Of a stretch of 64,000 nucleotides of DNA, positions 46,690 through 58,772 are shown one piece after another. Each line of letters starts with the position of its first letter. Position 1 is the stretch's first letter. Source of the DNA: Anaeramoeba flamelloides (taxonomy: Eukaryota > Metamonada > Anaeramoebidae); assembly GCA_027625915.1 (NCBI GenBank), contig JANTQA010000047.1, positions 19,034,001 through 19,098,000 of the forward strand. Reading direction: 5' to 3'. The notes under the pieces are model-generated. The model saw nothing but the letters and a program-made list of their open reading frames with translations. It was not told where the DNA came from and did not search any database. A program made the translations under genes and the position numbers.

Positions 46690-47183
46690 CAGTGATCATA
46701 ATAATGAGATTAAAAAAGCTTAAAACCTGTCTTCCAAAATATTATCCCTGTTTTTTTTTCTTATTGTTCCAAGACGACATCTCATTAACGAAACAATATT
46801 GTACCCAAGTTTAATTCAATTTTGGAGGTTAACTTGTTGGGTTTATTTTCAGTAAATTTTTGGATTCAGAATGCAATTTGTTCAATTTTTTTCCGAATTT
46901 TCTTGGTTTTTTATGGGATTTTTTGTTTATGATGAATAAAAATTATATTCAAATTTACACTATTTCAAGATTCAAATATTTTCAGTTTGATCCTTCATTT
47001 TTTCAATTTATTTTTTAATAATGTAACTTTAAGAAACCAATACTATACCAAATTGTAATTTATTGCCAATACCTTCTTTCGATTAATGTCTTTAGGTCTT
47101 CAATAATGAAGAAACTGGTTTTTTATTTTAAAAGATGAATTAAACCTTTCTTCACGAACTATTTTGATCGAAAAAATTTTTAC
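46690..47183. mobile_element. MITE, GCGTGC family, copy 3 (reversed)
   Basis: Starts CAGTGATCATAATAATGAGA, like the read-back right end of copy 1, and ends at TTTTTACTA just before the next copy. It is the most worn of the four. Confidence 0.6.
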
Positions 47184-47662
47184 TACTGTAGTAAAAATAA
47201 AGCGTGCAAAAAAAATTAAAGCGTGTTTCAAAATAAAAAGCGTGTTTTTTTGTTATAAAAAACCTATAGATCAATCGATCAAAGAAACCAATAATAAACC
47301 CGAAAAAAATATGGTATTGGTTTCTTAAAGTTCTATTATTTAAAAAGAAATTCTAAAAATAAAGGATCAAATTGGAAAATTTATCTCAAAAAAAAGAGTA
47401 ATTTTTAGTAAAATTTTAATAATAAAAAAAACAAAAAAATTCAAGAAAATTGAGAATATTATGCAAAATTTTCAACTATTTGCATTAATAATTTAAATTT
47501 TACTGAAAATAACCAGACCTTTACTTTCAAAATTGATTTGAACTTAAGTATACTATTTGGTAGTAGATTGGATGTTGCCTTGGTACAAGAATAAAAAAAA
47601 GCACAGATAATATTTTGAAACACTGATTATAGTTGTTGGGCACGCATTATTTTCATCACTGT
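47184..47662. mobile_element. MITE, GCGTGC family, copy 4
   Basis: Starts CTGTAGTAAAAATAAAGCGT and ends GCATTATTTTCATCACTGTA. Nearly the same as copy 1 (2378) over its whole length, in the same orientation, and abutting the reversed copy at 46690. Confidence 0.8.
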
Positions 47663-50123
47663 ATGACTTGTTAATCTGAAAATTTTCACAAAAATGAAAA
47701 TTTTGTAACCGCAAAATCAGTGTTTCAAACCCAGTTTGAAATGATATCACGTTGTTGGTTGAAAAATAAATTAAACAAATTTTTTTTTGTCTTACCAAAA
47801 AAGTGCTTTAAAACTAAGTGATAAAATTTCGATTTTTTCATTAAAATAAAGTCTAATTATTTAAGTTATCAAGAAGCTTTGCCATTGAATTCCAATTTAG
47901 AATTGTTGTATTTTGGCGATTATTTTGATTTTTTATTTGTGTTTTCTTCTGGATAACTGAATGAAAATATTGATCCTTTTATTTTATAATAAACAATATT
48001 ATCAATTTATTAATAGAATCGTTCTGAACTTCTTTTTTTTTTTTAAATATTTTAATTTAATATGTCTTAAAACGAATTCAATCGTTAATTCTCAACCCAT
48101 TATTGATATTTAGTCTTATTGCTAATTACTAAATAAATCAAAGATAAATTTTCATTCCCATTTTCAAAAACAAAATCCCAAGAATTAAAAATCAACAAAA
48201 TTCCTAATTCTAAAAAGGGAAATTAATAATTCAAGTTGATTTATTAGAATTAAAAATTTTAAATATAAACCTGATTTAAAAAATCTTTTTTTGGAAAGCT
48301 GTATGAAGATTTTGTCCCATTTATTTTGGAACAAAAAGTAATTTGATAAGATAATTTGAGAATATTTTTATAATAAAATAGGATTTTTTTTATGAGTTAC
48401 AACAAAAAAATAACAAAATAGAATTTTTTTTTGGAACACCCCAAGTCCCACCCTTTTATTTTAAAAACAGAATTCATATAATAGTAATAAAAAAAAAACA
48501 CCATGGGGAACAAGGAAAATTATTTTGGATCAATTCTATGGTTTCTCAAAGTTACAAGCTTGGTTCTATTTGTTTACTCTTGCCCGAATTATCAGATAAG
48601 AGTACCTTTAACCCAATTTCCCGAATTACAACAAATAATACCCTATCAATAATTTAAATACATAATGATTTACAATTGCTACTGTAAAGAGTACACTGGC
48701 ATTTCACGAGAACAGTTCTTTATTATTTGGTTAACACTGAAAAGTGAAACAAAAAATAAATTTTATTTTTAGGTTTATCCAATATAGACTATTATTTATT
48801 GTTTTCCAAAAATTTGAAACCCAAAAAAAAAAAAAAAAAAAAAAAAAACCAGATGCACCCAACCCCAGGATAAAAATAGAACAACAGCTTAAATTATTAA
48901 TTTTCATAATCCATGTTAATAATCTTGATTTTATGTCACGTATAGATTTTACAACATTAATTTATTCTGGCCTTCTTACACATTTTTTATTGAAAATAAC
49001 ACAAACTAGGAAAATAATAATATTAACACCAATTAAACAATTCAAGAGTTTCTAAATCCAATTTCACTCAAAAGAACCCATCAAATATCAAAAAATGGTC
49101 TTTTTTTTATTTAATAAACAATCAACATAAGATTGTTTACAAATAAGAGAAATTATAACACCCAAATTAAAGTTGATATTCAGAAAAATAATGTCTTGGT
49201 AGATGATAAATTTCTGAAAAAAAAAAATAAAATATTAAAAAAAAAATTGGGACTCTTTTATTGAAACGTCTCGTAAAATTTTTCCATTTTATTTCGGAAA
49301 TTTAAATTGTTGACAATAAAAATTTTCAATTGTAAACATATTGATTTTTGGAGAAATTATAAAGCCTCATCTTTTTTAAATTTCGTTTAGAGTTTAAACC
49401 ATTTTTTTTTCAAATTAATTTTTTAAAAAAAAAAAGTAAAGAAAAAAAAAAAAAGAAAGAAAAAAAAAGACTAAATTTGGAACAATAACCAGCACTCAAA
49501 ATGCAATATTTATTTTTGGAAGAATTCTGATAAAAGTCAAATATTTGTTCCATTTCTTCGATAAAACTGGACCACTTTGGCTGAAAAAGAGTTTTAATTT
49601 CTTACGATTTAGTTACAGGAAAATCAATTTTATTGTAAATTTTCATTTTTACATATTTTGTTTGAAAATAAATAAAGAAAACATTATTTGTTCCATTGAC
49701 TTATCAATAAAAATTCGATTCAAGAAAAAAAAAAAAATGGATGAATCCAAAAACAGTAAATTATATTTTTCAATATAAACATCATGTCGAATATATTTTA
49801 ATATTCATTTTTTGTAGTGTCTTATTACAATCAAAATAGAAGATTAAAACCAATCTTTCTTTTTTTTTAAATATTAGAATTTTAATAAAAATACGAGAGT
49901 TATATTCCCAAGTATATTATATTTACCCATTTAATAAGAAAATGTAAAATAACAAAAAACGTAATAAATTTGTAAACAAAAAATTTAAAAAAAATCATAT
50001 ATTTGTTAATCCGACCCTCTAATATTTGATACAATTTCAGCCTTACTCTGTTTTTTTTTTAAATTTTTATTCCGAATCAAAAAAATTTGATTAGAAAAAA
50101 ATTTGAGAAACAAAATTAGTTAT

Positions 50124-50299
50124 TACAGTAAGTTCCAAATTTAAGGTACAAAAAAAATCTCAAATTAAGCTACAGAATTTGGAAATTTATTTTTTTACAA
50201 ATTATTTTACTAGAATCAAAATTTTGTACCTTTATTTGAGATTTTTAATGACTTAAATTTTGTTGTAGTTTGTGTCTTAAAAGTGGAACTGACTGTATT
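50124..50299. mobile_element. Palindromic MITE (CAGTCAGTTTCAC family), copy 5, worn
   Basis: TACAGTAAGTTCCAAATTTA to AAAGTGGAACTGACTGTA. The left arm is shortened relative to other copies and more diverged, so it is probably an older insertion. Confidence 0.7.
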
Positions 50300-51788
50300 A
50301 GAAAAAGATTTTTTAAAATTAATGGTTAATTCTAATTTTTATTTAATTTTACCATTTTAACCTGAGTTATAGAAAATATAATATTTTTTAAATATCTCTT
50401 TTCGTAAATAAATTTATTGTGTGAATTTTTTTTTTTGTTTTCAAAACAATCTAACCTAGACCAGATCTTTTTAACCAAACAAACTAATAAAGTTTATTTT
50501 AACCACAATAACCCGGGTTTTCTGAACTCTTTGTTTTTTAAAAAATTTAAATATTGACCATATCAATAGTTGTAGTTGTTTTTTTTTTATCTTTTTGACA
50601 TACGTAGTGCATTTATTTTTATTCAAGTGGGGTAATAATTCTATATTTTATTAAAATCGCATAAAATTTAAACCGAGGACGCGTATATTTGTAAATTTCT
50701 TTTGAAAAATGAACTTTTTATAAAAAATCTTCAAAATCTTAGTAACAAAAATAAAAATTTATTTTGTAAAATTTCCTTTTTCACAATCCAATAACTCTTT
50801 TTTTCCAAAAAATTAACTTATGATAGACTATAAAACATCCAAGAAAATGGAAAATACAAACATTACTCTACAAGTATAGAAGATCTTCAAAACATAAAAA
50901 CCTCAATTATTCCAAACCCCACAAATTAAAACCAGAAAAACACAATCATGATTTCAACATTTTTACAAAAACAGCATTGGGATACTTTGAAAAATAATAA
51001 AATAAAAAAAGAGGGGTTATTTGACATACTATAATTTAAATTTTTTAAATTTTTTTTTTTTTTTTCTTTGAGTTGTACTTTTTGTAGACGTTTTTTGATT
51101 TTAATAATTCAATCATTTGAAATCTTTGAATAAAATATTCTTTGTTTATACTTTGTTGAATAAAAAACTTTTTAAAAAAATAATTATAAAAACAAATTTG
51201 TAAAAAAAGGTTTTGTAAAAATAATAATAAATAGGAATTTGAGGATTCCAGGAAATTCCTTGTTTATTCTTCGCCCAATTTAAGAAGGTAAACAAGAAGA
51301 AACAAAGCGTCTCAAATATACTTTTTTCATTCTTGGGTTCATCAAATTTGTTTGGAAAAGAATACCCTTTCTTTTTTGGCTCTTCAAAAAGAAAGATTTG
51401 TTCAAAATTCACATGCTTAATGTCGATTTTTTTGGTTTGTTCTTTGGATTATTTCTAAGCATTCAACAGAACACATTTCTAGATTCACAACCTAATATAA
51501 TAAAAACCCAAAATTTTAATCTAAAAAAAACTTTCAAAAAATTACAAAAGTAAAAATTCAACTCTGAATTAATTTGGCTTCTTTTTCTTTTCACAAATAG
51601 AGCCACAAATGATGTATTTGGGTTTTCAAAGCTTCAATATCTCGTGTCACTCAAAAATCTTTTTTCAGAAAGGCTTTTACAATTAATATTTTTAGAAAAT
51701 GATAAAATGTTTCGAGGTCTTGAGATATGTTTTATTCGTAATTGCGTGAAAAAAAAATCTGTGAGAACAGGAACTATGGGAATAATTC

Positions 51789-52724
51789 TTAATTCTGTTC
51801 AGAATTCTTGTAATTTTGAAACTTAACAATTATGAGATGGTGGTCACTTAAATTTGTTTCAACTTTATCGTATCCAACTACTTGCGATTTTTCGTTCTGA
51901 GTCACTAAAGATTTTGAAGCGAAAACGTAATCGATCCTTGTATTAAAACGGCAGGTGCCCTGGTTTTTTCGAATTTTGGGATTTCTGTATTCCCAAGTAT
52001 CAAAGAAACCCTTTTTGGTTATGTAATTATAAAGAGAACACTTGGGTTTTTCCCAAGAATTGTCCAACCGAACTTCAGTGATCCGATCCCACTCTTCTTT
52101 GGGATAATGATCACTTGATGACAAACAATTAAAATCGCCCAGGAGTACATATTTTTTGGATCTCTTGTTCTTTTTGATAAATTTCCAAATTATCCTCATT
52201 TGTACCAATCTTGACTGCTCTTTAATATGATCAAGGTGGGTTCCAAAGACGTCAATGGTTTCATATTCTTCTCCTTCTTTTTGTTTTTGATTTTGTTCGT
52301 TTGTTTCTTTTTGTTCGTGCTTTTGATTATTTGGGTTTAATTGAATGGTTGCCATATAAACGCACCTTGCTCCACCTATGGCATTGGTTTCGATTCTTTC
52401 CGAAGCAAAATGAAGAATTTTATATTTGGAAAAAATTGCAATCCCAAAATCATCATAATAAGGTGTAAAGCGAAAGTCTGATTCCAAAATATTTGCAAAA
52501 TACTCAAGATCGGTTTGTCTTTTCTTTGATGAAAAGTTATCAGAATAATCTGCAAAAAGATCTAATTCAAGATCCGAGATTTGTGAATTGTTTCTTCTTA
52601 CTTCAATTAAGGCGACAATATCTAAATCATGCTTTGATAAAAAAGAAGCCTGTTCAAGACCACTTATTCGACAACCGCCATCCTGAAAAGAGTGTACGTT
52701 CCAGAGACCAATTTTAAAAGACAT
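51789..52724 (-). CDS. Endonuclease/exonuclease/phosphatase-fold enzyme
   Basis: Mg2+-dependent hydrolase of the DNase I/EEP fold. It has 311 residues from ATG 52724 (MSFKIGLWNVHSFQDGG); an upstream in-frame TTG is not needed. Fold landmarks in order are LWNV (Asn9), ALIEV (metal Glu41), FGIAIFSK (93-100), VFGTHLDH (His163), LLGDFNCLSSSDH (Asp197, Asn199), TRIDYVFAS (Asp264) and LSDHHLIIV (Asp294, His295). All catalytic positions are present, so it should be active. An Asn/Gln/Lys/Glu-rich loop sits at about 131-155. The family covers DNases, inositol-phosphate and sphingomyelin phosphodiesterases, and deadenylases. The short N-terminus without leucine-rich repeats argues against CCR4, and the absence of a signal peptide argues for an intracellular enzyme. 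The substrate cannot be told. It ends TAA with no intron. Confidence 0.9.
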   Translation of the reverse strand: MSFKIGLWNVHSFQDGGCRISGLEQASFLSKHDLDIVALIEVRRNNSQISDLELDLFADYSDNFSSKKRQTDLEYFANILESDFRFTPYYDDFGIAIFSKYKILHFASERIETNAIGGARCVYMATIQLNPNNQKHEQKETNEQNQKQKEGEEYETIDVFGTHLDHIKEQSRLVQMRIIWKFIKKNKRSKKYVLLGDFNCLSSSDHYPKEEWDRITEVRLDNSWEKPKCSLYNYITKKGFFDTWEYRNPKIRKNQGTCRFNTRIDYVFASKSLVTQNEKSQVVGYDKVETNLSDHHLIIVKFQNYKNSEQN

Positions 52725-53917
52725 GATAACTTTCAAACAAAATTTGGAAAAAATGAATGTTTACAAAGAGTGAGAAAACGAAAGGAATCCAAAAATGGGA
52801 GTTCTTTATTTGTTTTTTTTTGTTTAAAAAGAATTACAATAATAGAATTACTTTTATTTTTGATCGGAACGATATTGGTACACAATCATTTTTAATGAAA
52901 CTAATTTAAAAACAAAGATTGAAATCTTTTATTTTGGTTACTGATAATTCCAAGAAATGTTTGCAAATTTTTGTTTAAATTCCCTATTTGAACTTTTATT
53001 ACACTCGGTTTGAAAAATGAATATTATTGGTTTTAAATGTGAAGAAACTTTCAAAAATTGGTTAGTCTTCCCAATAATCTTTGTATAGAGTTTTGTTAAA
53101 AGTATAATTAACAGATTTACAAGAATAGGATTTGCACGAAAATTTCTAAAAAAATGTATTTGAATTTTTCAGTATTGATATGAGAAATTAAAAATTGTTT
53201 TTGTTAATTATAGATCTCAGGAAATGAAGAATTTACTTTTAATTGGAAAAGGTGAAATTTAGGGAAAGATCAGTTTTTTTAATTTTGCTTTCAAACAATT
53301 GCTTCTATTTCGATATTAATTATTTAAGTTATATTCCTTTTATTGTTGAAATTTGGATGAAAATATTACAACCATTTGTGAAAAAACATTCACCATGATT
53401 TAAATTGTACCAAAACCTCCTAAAAATGAAAAATTAAATCAATAAAAAGAAGAAACAAATTAACTTCAAATAATAACCCATCTTATTATTTTCAATTAAA
53501 TCAACAACCAATTTAAAACCTCTTTTAATTTTGAAAATCTTAGATGTTGGTTATGGAGATCTCAAAAATTATTAAAATTTGTCGAAAAATTTAAAATGAT
53601 CAATCAATCAAAGTAAAACTCATATAAAAGTGTACGTATTTGGAAAAAAACTGTTATTGTGTTAAATTCCCCATTTTGTCTTTATTTATCTATTCATTCT
53701 TTTATTAATTGATCATAAATTGAATTTTCAGGTTTCTGTGATTCTATTAAGGTTCCCAATTAAAAATTATGTTGAACATATTTCTCCATACACTAAGAAC
53801 TTTTGAATGAACAAAATTAAAAAAAAAAAAAAGCTCAAAAAATAAGGTAAAAAATTTGAAAAAACACGATTTTATAAGTCTTTCATGCTTTTAAAAAGAA
53901 AAATATGACTACAAATG

Positions 53918-53918
<1 letters not shown>

Positions 53919-53956
<38 letters not shown>

Positions 53957-53975
53957 TACATATATATATATATAT
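53919..53975. repeat. (CA)n(TA)n compound microsatellite
   Basis: About 17 CA units, then CATACATACA, then about eight TA units. Confidence 0.92.
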
Positions 53976-54354
53976 GCCTCGATTATCATGATAATAGCAA
54001 AAAAATTGCTATAATCGACAAAATTACCAAAAAAAAATGAAAATTATTGTTTTTTAATTACTATAAATTTTCTTATAATTTTACTATTTCTGAAATAATT
54101 CCCAGAACCTTTCAATCAAATCATTGATATACATATTAAAGATATTTTTAATCTATATTTAATGTATTTTAAGAGTGTATTGCATGAAAAACTAAATAAT
54201 AAAAAAAGAGACCAATCATTTTTGTTATAGATCAATTAAAAAAAAATTATTATTCTAAATGTGTTTACAATAAAATACCAATATACGAGAGAAGAAAATA
54301 ATAAGAATAATAAGAAAACAACTATTCCATGCAATCTTAATAATGTGGATAATA

Positions 54355-54892
54355 TAAACCCCAATTCAAAATTTTTAATACGGAAAAATTCGATTTGTGA
54401 AAAAAAAAAAACTTATTTAATCAATTCACGAAGAAATACCAAATTAGAACCATTCGGCAATTGAAATGTTAACACTTGTTTATCAATTACAATACCCACA
54501 AAAAAATAAATAAATAATTATCAATACAAATAAATCAAGGGTGTGTTAAAAATTTTGGAGATAGCAAAACAAAAAAATACATTAGTAAATTTGTTTAAAT
54601 TCTATTAGTGTTATTGATTGATCGTTAGGTTAGATACTATTGGCTAATTTAATTTGAGTTCTTGTATTTGAACAACTCAACTTTAACTTAATATCAATTA
54701 TTGAAAAAAATTTTGATCGAATGAAACAAGTTACATAATTCAAAAAATTAAATGAAAAAAAAAACTAAAAGATGAAATTATGATTTTCACATTTTTCAAA
54801 AAATCAAAATTATCCCCAATTTCAATGAAATTGTATTCTTGTGATTTTTTGAACAGTTTTAATTGTGTGTAATTTTTTTGAATTTTAGTTTA
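54355..54892. mobile_element. MITE of the 545-bp family, copy 6
   Basis: Starts TAAACCCCAATTCAAAATTT, includes AAGTTACATAATTCAAAAAA and TTATCCCCAATTTCAATGAA, and ends TTTTGAATTTTAGTTTATA. It is followed within a few bases by a reversed copy. Confidence 0.8.
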
Positions 54893-54896
54893 TATA

Positions 54897-55423
54897 TATA
54901 AACTATATTCCAAAAATTTGGACACAGTTTAAACTATTCAAAGAACATTAATACTGTACTTTAAATTCAATTTGGAAATAATTTGGATTTTACAAACAAT
55001 TTCATTTTTTGTCTTTTTTGTTTTGTTTTCATTTCCTTTTTTCCCAGTTCAGTAATCTGTTTCCTTAGATTTGAGAATTTTTTTATCTATGGCTGATAGA
55101 ATGTTAAAGTTGAGTTTGTTAAATTGAAAAATAACATACATTTGGTTGATGGTATCTTAACATTTGATCGATCAACAATTGTTGGTGAATTTTTAATCAA
55201 TTTACCAATACATTTTTTGTTCAGCTCGTTTCATTATTTAGGAAACACTGGTTTTTATTTTTGAATTGTATATTTTTTTCCTTTATTTGGATTAAAATGA
55301 TTACTTATTAAAACATTAATATTGGGTAACTTAAATGTGGTTTTATATTTGGTTTGGAAAAATACAATAAATTGGTTTTTTTTTGCATATTTTTGATTTT
55401 TGGTATGTCCAAATTTTTGGAAT

Positions 55424-55432
<9 letters not shown>
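54897..55432. mobile_element. MITE of the 545-bp family, copy 7 (reversed)
   Basis: Left AAACTATATTCCAAAAATTT and GGACACAGTTTAAACTATTC, right GTCCAAATTTTTGGAATGGG. This is the GGACAC subfamily, reversed relative to copy 1. It ends in a (TA)n tract. Confidence 0.82.
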
Positions 55433-55464
<32 letters not shown>

Positions 55465-56313
55465 TAAAAAAAAGTTTGTAAACTATATTTCAAAATTATT
55501 GTCTCATTAAAAATAAATTTTTGAAAATAAATATTCTAATAAATTGAATGTTATCTATTAAAATAAAAAAAATTACTATTTTAATATTCAGTTCTATACA
55601 CTAGAAATATTTGTTTTTGTCTATAAATAAAATAAAAAAAAGTAAAAAAAAAGTAAAAAAAAATTGGGCCATTTATTATGAAATTTAGTTTATAATAAAA
55701 TTGTTTCATTATCAACAATTTGGAAATCATATGCTAATTGCTTTTTTTTTTTCTAGATAAAATCATCAAAACTAAGGTTTTATTTGTAATAAGGATTTTC
55801 GGAAAGATTTAACTTGATTAAATAAATTCAATAATAAAAATAAATGATGAAATTTTGTTCAATTTCTAATTGACAGCATGATAAAAATAATAAAGATATT
55901 GTTTTTTCACAGATTACATAATGATTCATTTTGGATAAGAATCAATTAAATAACTTTTGATAAATTACACTATTATTGTTTATTTTTATAGTTTCAATTT
56001 TTTATATATTAAATTATAAATAAAAAAAGGATTTTTTGATCTTTCTTATTGTTTATAAGAAAGTATGAAATAGAAGTTTTTAACAAAAAAAAAAAAAAGA
56101 TTTTTTTTTTAGTTTATAAACTCTTTGTTAATTTTTTTTTTCATTTCAAATTATTTTTAAACAATATATATTATTTTGTAAATTTCCCTTTTTTTTATTT
56201 ATTTTTATTTAAAAAAAATAAAATTGTGTGAAAAAAAGTAAATTTGAAAAAGATTAAAAGTTGAGAAAAAAGAAAAATCTAATATTAATTTAATTATAAT
56301 TGTCTTATTCTTT

Positions 56314-56421
56314 TTAATTATCCTTATTGTTATTACCATTATTATTAATGTTATTATTATTATTATTATCATCATCATCATTATTATTATCATTATTATC
56401 ATTATCATTATCATCATTATC

Positions 56422-56468
<47 letters not shown>

Positions 56469-56497
56469 CATTATTATTATCATTATTATTATTATTA

Positions 56498-56535
<38 letters not shown>

Positions 56536-58443
56536 GTTGTTGTTTCCGTATTCGTCTTCTTCGTCGTTGTTGATACTACTACTAATATTGCTGTTGTTTT
56601 GTTTATTCATATTATTCATATTATAATTGATAGATTTTATATTAATATGGTTTTGTTTTTTCTTTTTCCTTTTCCTTTTCTTTTTATTAATATGGGTGTT
56701 CTTCGGTTTGTGTTTTTCTTTGTGAGCAATTCTATTTTCAAATTCCCCGAGAGATTGATTATTCAAAAAATAATTACAAATTTTTAATGCTGGTATTCCA
56801 ACATCATTTTCCCAAGTTTTTGGAGACGAAGCATCAAAATGGTAAGTCGTTACGTTATCTAGTAACCTGTTTACAATCCATTTTTTTTGTTTTCTTGAAT
56901 ATCTTCTGGTTACAAGCTTTAATCTTGAAAAGCCTTGTTCTAACAACATTTTTTCTTTTTCCTTTGGATCAATTTTTTTTTTTTGTTTTTGTTTGTGTTT
57001 TTTTTTAAACCTGGGTTGGTTTTTATTGATATTTAGGCTTTTATTTGAAATTTTTTTGGTTTCAATTTCCTGTTGATTTTTTTTATTATCAATGATTGCT
57101 TCCTTTTCTTTTCCCAGATTTGTGTGGATTGTATTTTCTTTTTCTTGATCTTCTATTATCATTTTTCTTTCTTGTTCTGTATCACTCTCTTTTCCTTTAT
57201 CTTCAATTTCATTGTTTGTTTTTTTGAAATAATTTTCTTTTTTTCTATCTTTTTTTTCTTTTTCGGTTTCCTTTTGTATTTCTTTTTTGGGTTCATTTCC
57301 ATTTCCATTTCCATTTCCATTTTCATTTTCTTTACGAACTACTTGAACTTTATTTGTTACAATTTCAATATTTAATTTTGGTTCAATTTCAATTTGGATT
57401 TCTTTTTCTTTTTCTTTTTCCTTTTCTATTTTTTTCGTTTTTGTTTTTTTTCTTTTCAAAATTTGTTGATCAATTTCCTTTTCGATTAAATTGTCTGAGT
57501 CTTTTTCTTTGGGCTGAGTTTCGATCTTGTCACCAATTTTCTTCTCGATTAAAATATCTGTACATTTTTCTTTTTCTTTTTCATCATCTTCTTCTTTTTC
57601 TTCTTCTTCTTCTTCTTCTTCTTCTTCTTCTTCTTTCACTTTTTCGATTTGGTTTTGGAATTTAAATTCTAAATATGGTATAAATTCTTTAAATCCAATT
57701 GCTTGATAGATACCACGTTCAGAATCGAATTGTTGATGGTAATTTAAGTAAAATTCCTCAAATTCTTTAATTATTCCCCTTTGGCGCATTTTATCAACTC
57801 TTTCGTCCAACCTGTGATCAAGAATGGTTTGTTCACAGTCAGTCCAAAGTATTAGTGGTTGAAATCTCAATTTTCGTTTTTGGTTTTGAATAATTTCGCT
57901 TTGTTTCTTCCCTGTCTGCTGATAAATTTGTAAAGATCGTTTAATCTTGCGGATTTCATTTGGATGGAATTTTAAAGCAGACCCAGGATCGATGATCGAC
58001 AACAATTTGTATTCTGGGTTTGAGTCACAATTCTCAAGATCAAATGAAAATTTTGATGCTAATTTATTTAAATCTAAAAGGTTTGGGTTTTTTTCAATTA
58101 TTAATTGATCTGTAAAAAGAAGTGACTCCATATAGTACATCGTGCCCCCACATACTATCGGGGTTGCGTCTCTGTTGAAAATTCCTTGGATTATTGGCGT
58201 GGCCATTTGTGAAAATTTTTGTACATGGTATTTCTTCTCGGTCGGCTCAAGAATTGAGAGCATGTGATGTGGAACTTCTTCAAGTTCTTCTTTACTTGCT
58301 TTGTTTGTGGCAATCGCAAGACCCTTATAGAGTTGTTGAGAATCACAATTAATAATTTCACATTTTAATGACTTGGACAAGTATAAAGACAGTTTTGTTT
58401 TTCCAGTTCCAGTCTGCCCAAGAACAAAGATCACTTTTTTCAT
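56314..58443 (-). CDS. TRIT1: tRNA dimethylallyltransferase (MiaA/MOD5/TRIT1 family)
   Basis: Transfers dimethylallyl to N6 of A37 in tRNAs reading UNN codons. 709 residues, one exon, from ATG 58443. Motifs in order: P-loop GQTGTGKT (9-16), NCDSQQLYKGL (32-42), VPHHMLSILEP (57-67), CGGTMYYMESLL (98-109), RGIYQAIGFKEF (243-254) and, far downstream, LVTRRYSRKQKKWIVNRLL (510-528), then PALKICNYFL. In the family the last two blocks lie about 30-40 residues apart. Here about 235 residues of Glu/Lys/Asn-rich sequence (about 263-497, with a 14-Glu run) separate them. The C-terminus (about 585-709) is Lys-rich and then mainly Asn/Asp from (AAT)n/(GAT)n repeats, and no C2H2 zinc finger is seen. No obvious mitochondrial presequence precedes the P-loop. 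It is divergent from the channel gene 330 bp away. All catalytic blocks are intact. Confidence 0.95.
56340..56545. repeat. Trinucleotide repeat (ATT)n/(ATC)n encoding poly-Asn/Asp
   Basis: A tract of ATT with interspersed ATC on the plus strand, which is AAT/GAT on the coding strand. It gives the Asn/Asp tail of the tRNA dimethylallyltransferase. It is in frame with the gene, so copy-number change by triplets would alter tail length without breaking the frame. Confidence 0.9.
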
Positions 58444-58772
58444 GTAATTATATTGCCAAAAAGCAAAAAAGGAAAAAAAATGAATTCAAACTAAATTTAT
58501 CAATAATAAAAGTCATGAGCGTTTATTGAAGAAAAATATTAACGAAAGTCAGTCCTTTTATTGGCCAATAGCTTTTAAATTAAAAAATTTTGAACAAAAA
58601 ATCAATGAGTAATCAGTTCATGAACTATTAATTCAAATCAAAATAAGATTGAAAAGATCAAATGGGAATAATAGAAAACTACCAAACAGGATTGAGGGAA
58701 TAAAGCAATTTGACCCAGGGTTAAAAATTCATTTTTTTGTGCCTATTAAGTAGAGTTTTGTTCTTTGTTATT
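58444..58772. promoter_or_regulatory. Divergent intergenic region
   Basis: 329 bp between two start codons in opposite directions (tRNA dimethylallyltransferase leftward, Slo-like channel rightward). It must hold both 5' leaders and probably both promoters. No TATA-like box can be singled out from the AT background. No repeat element is present, unlike most other spacers here. Confidence 0.45.

Larger units (their letters stand above)
45430..51788. other. 6.4-kb gene-poor interval upstream of actin
   Basis: Contains two head-to-head MITE copies (46690-47662), an MITE (50124-50299) and an inverted pair of ACCGAGTT at about 45636 and 45792. A small plus-strand frame at 48503-48652 begins MGNKENYFGSILWFLKVTSL (49 codons, hydrophobic, signal-like) and is unproven. 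A minus-strand frame at 51412-51146 (HVNFEQIFLFEEPKKKGYSF, then FPNKFDEPKNEKS before GTATAT) is exon-like but unassigned. Confidence 0.45.
52725..56313. other. Gene-poor interval with two adjoining MITEs and microsatellites
   Basis: Upstream of the EEP gene and downstream of the tRNA-modification gene. Contains a (CA)n/(TA)n tract (53919-53975), MITE copies 6 and 7 back to back (54355-54892 and 54897-55432) and a (TA)n tract at 55430-55457. No exon-like sequence was noticed. Confidence 0.55.

Noticed and set aside
48744-49055. Plus-strand open frame of 103 codons with a poly-Lys run
   Set aside because: Built on a long A tract; the remainder has no domain.
53919-53975. Telomere-like or CRISPR-like tandem repeat
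   Set aside because: Simple dinucleotide tract only.
56327-57665. Leu/Ser and Phe-rich plus-strand frames
   Set aside because: Antisense of the Asn/Asp tail and Glu/Lys insert of the tRNA dimethylallyltransferase.
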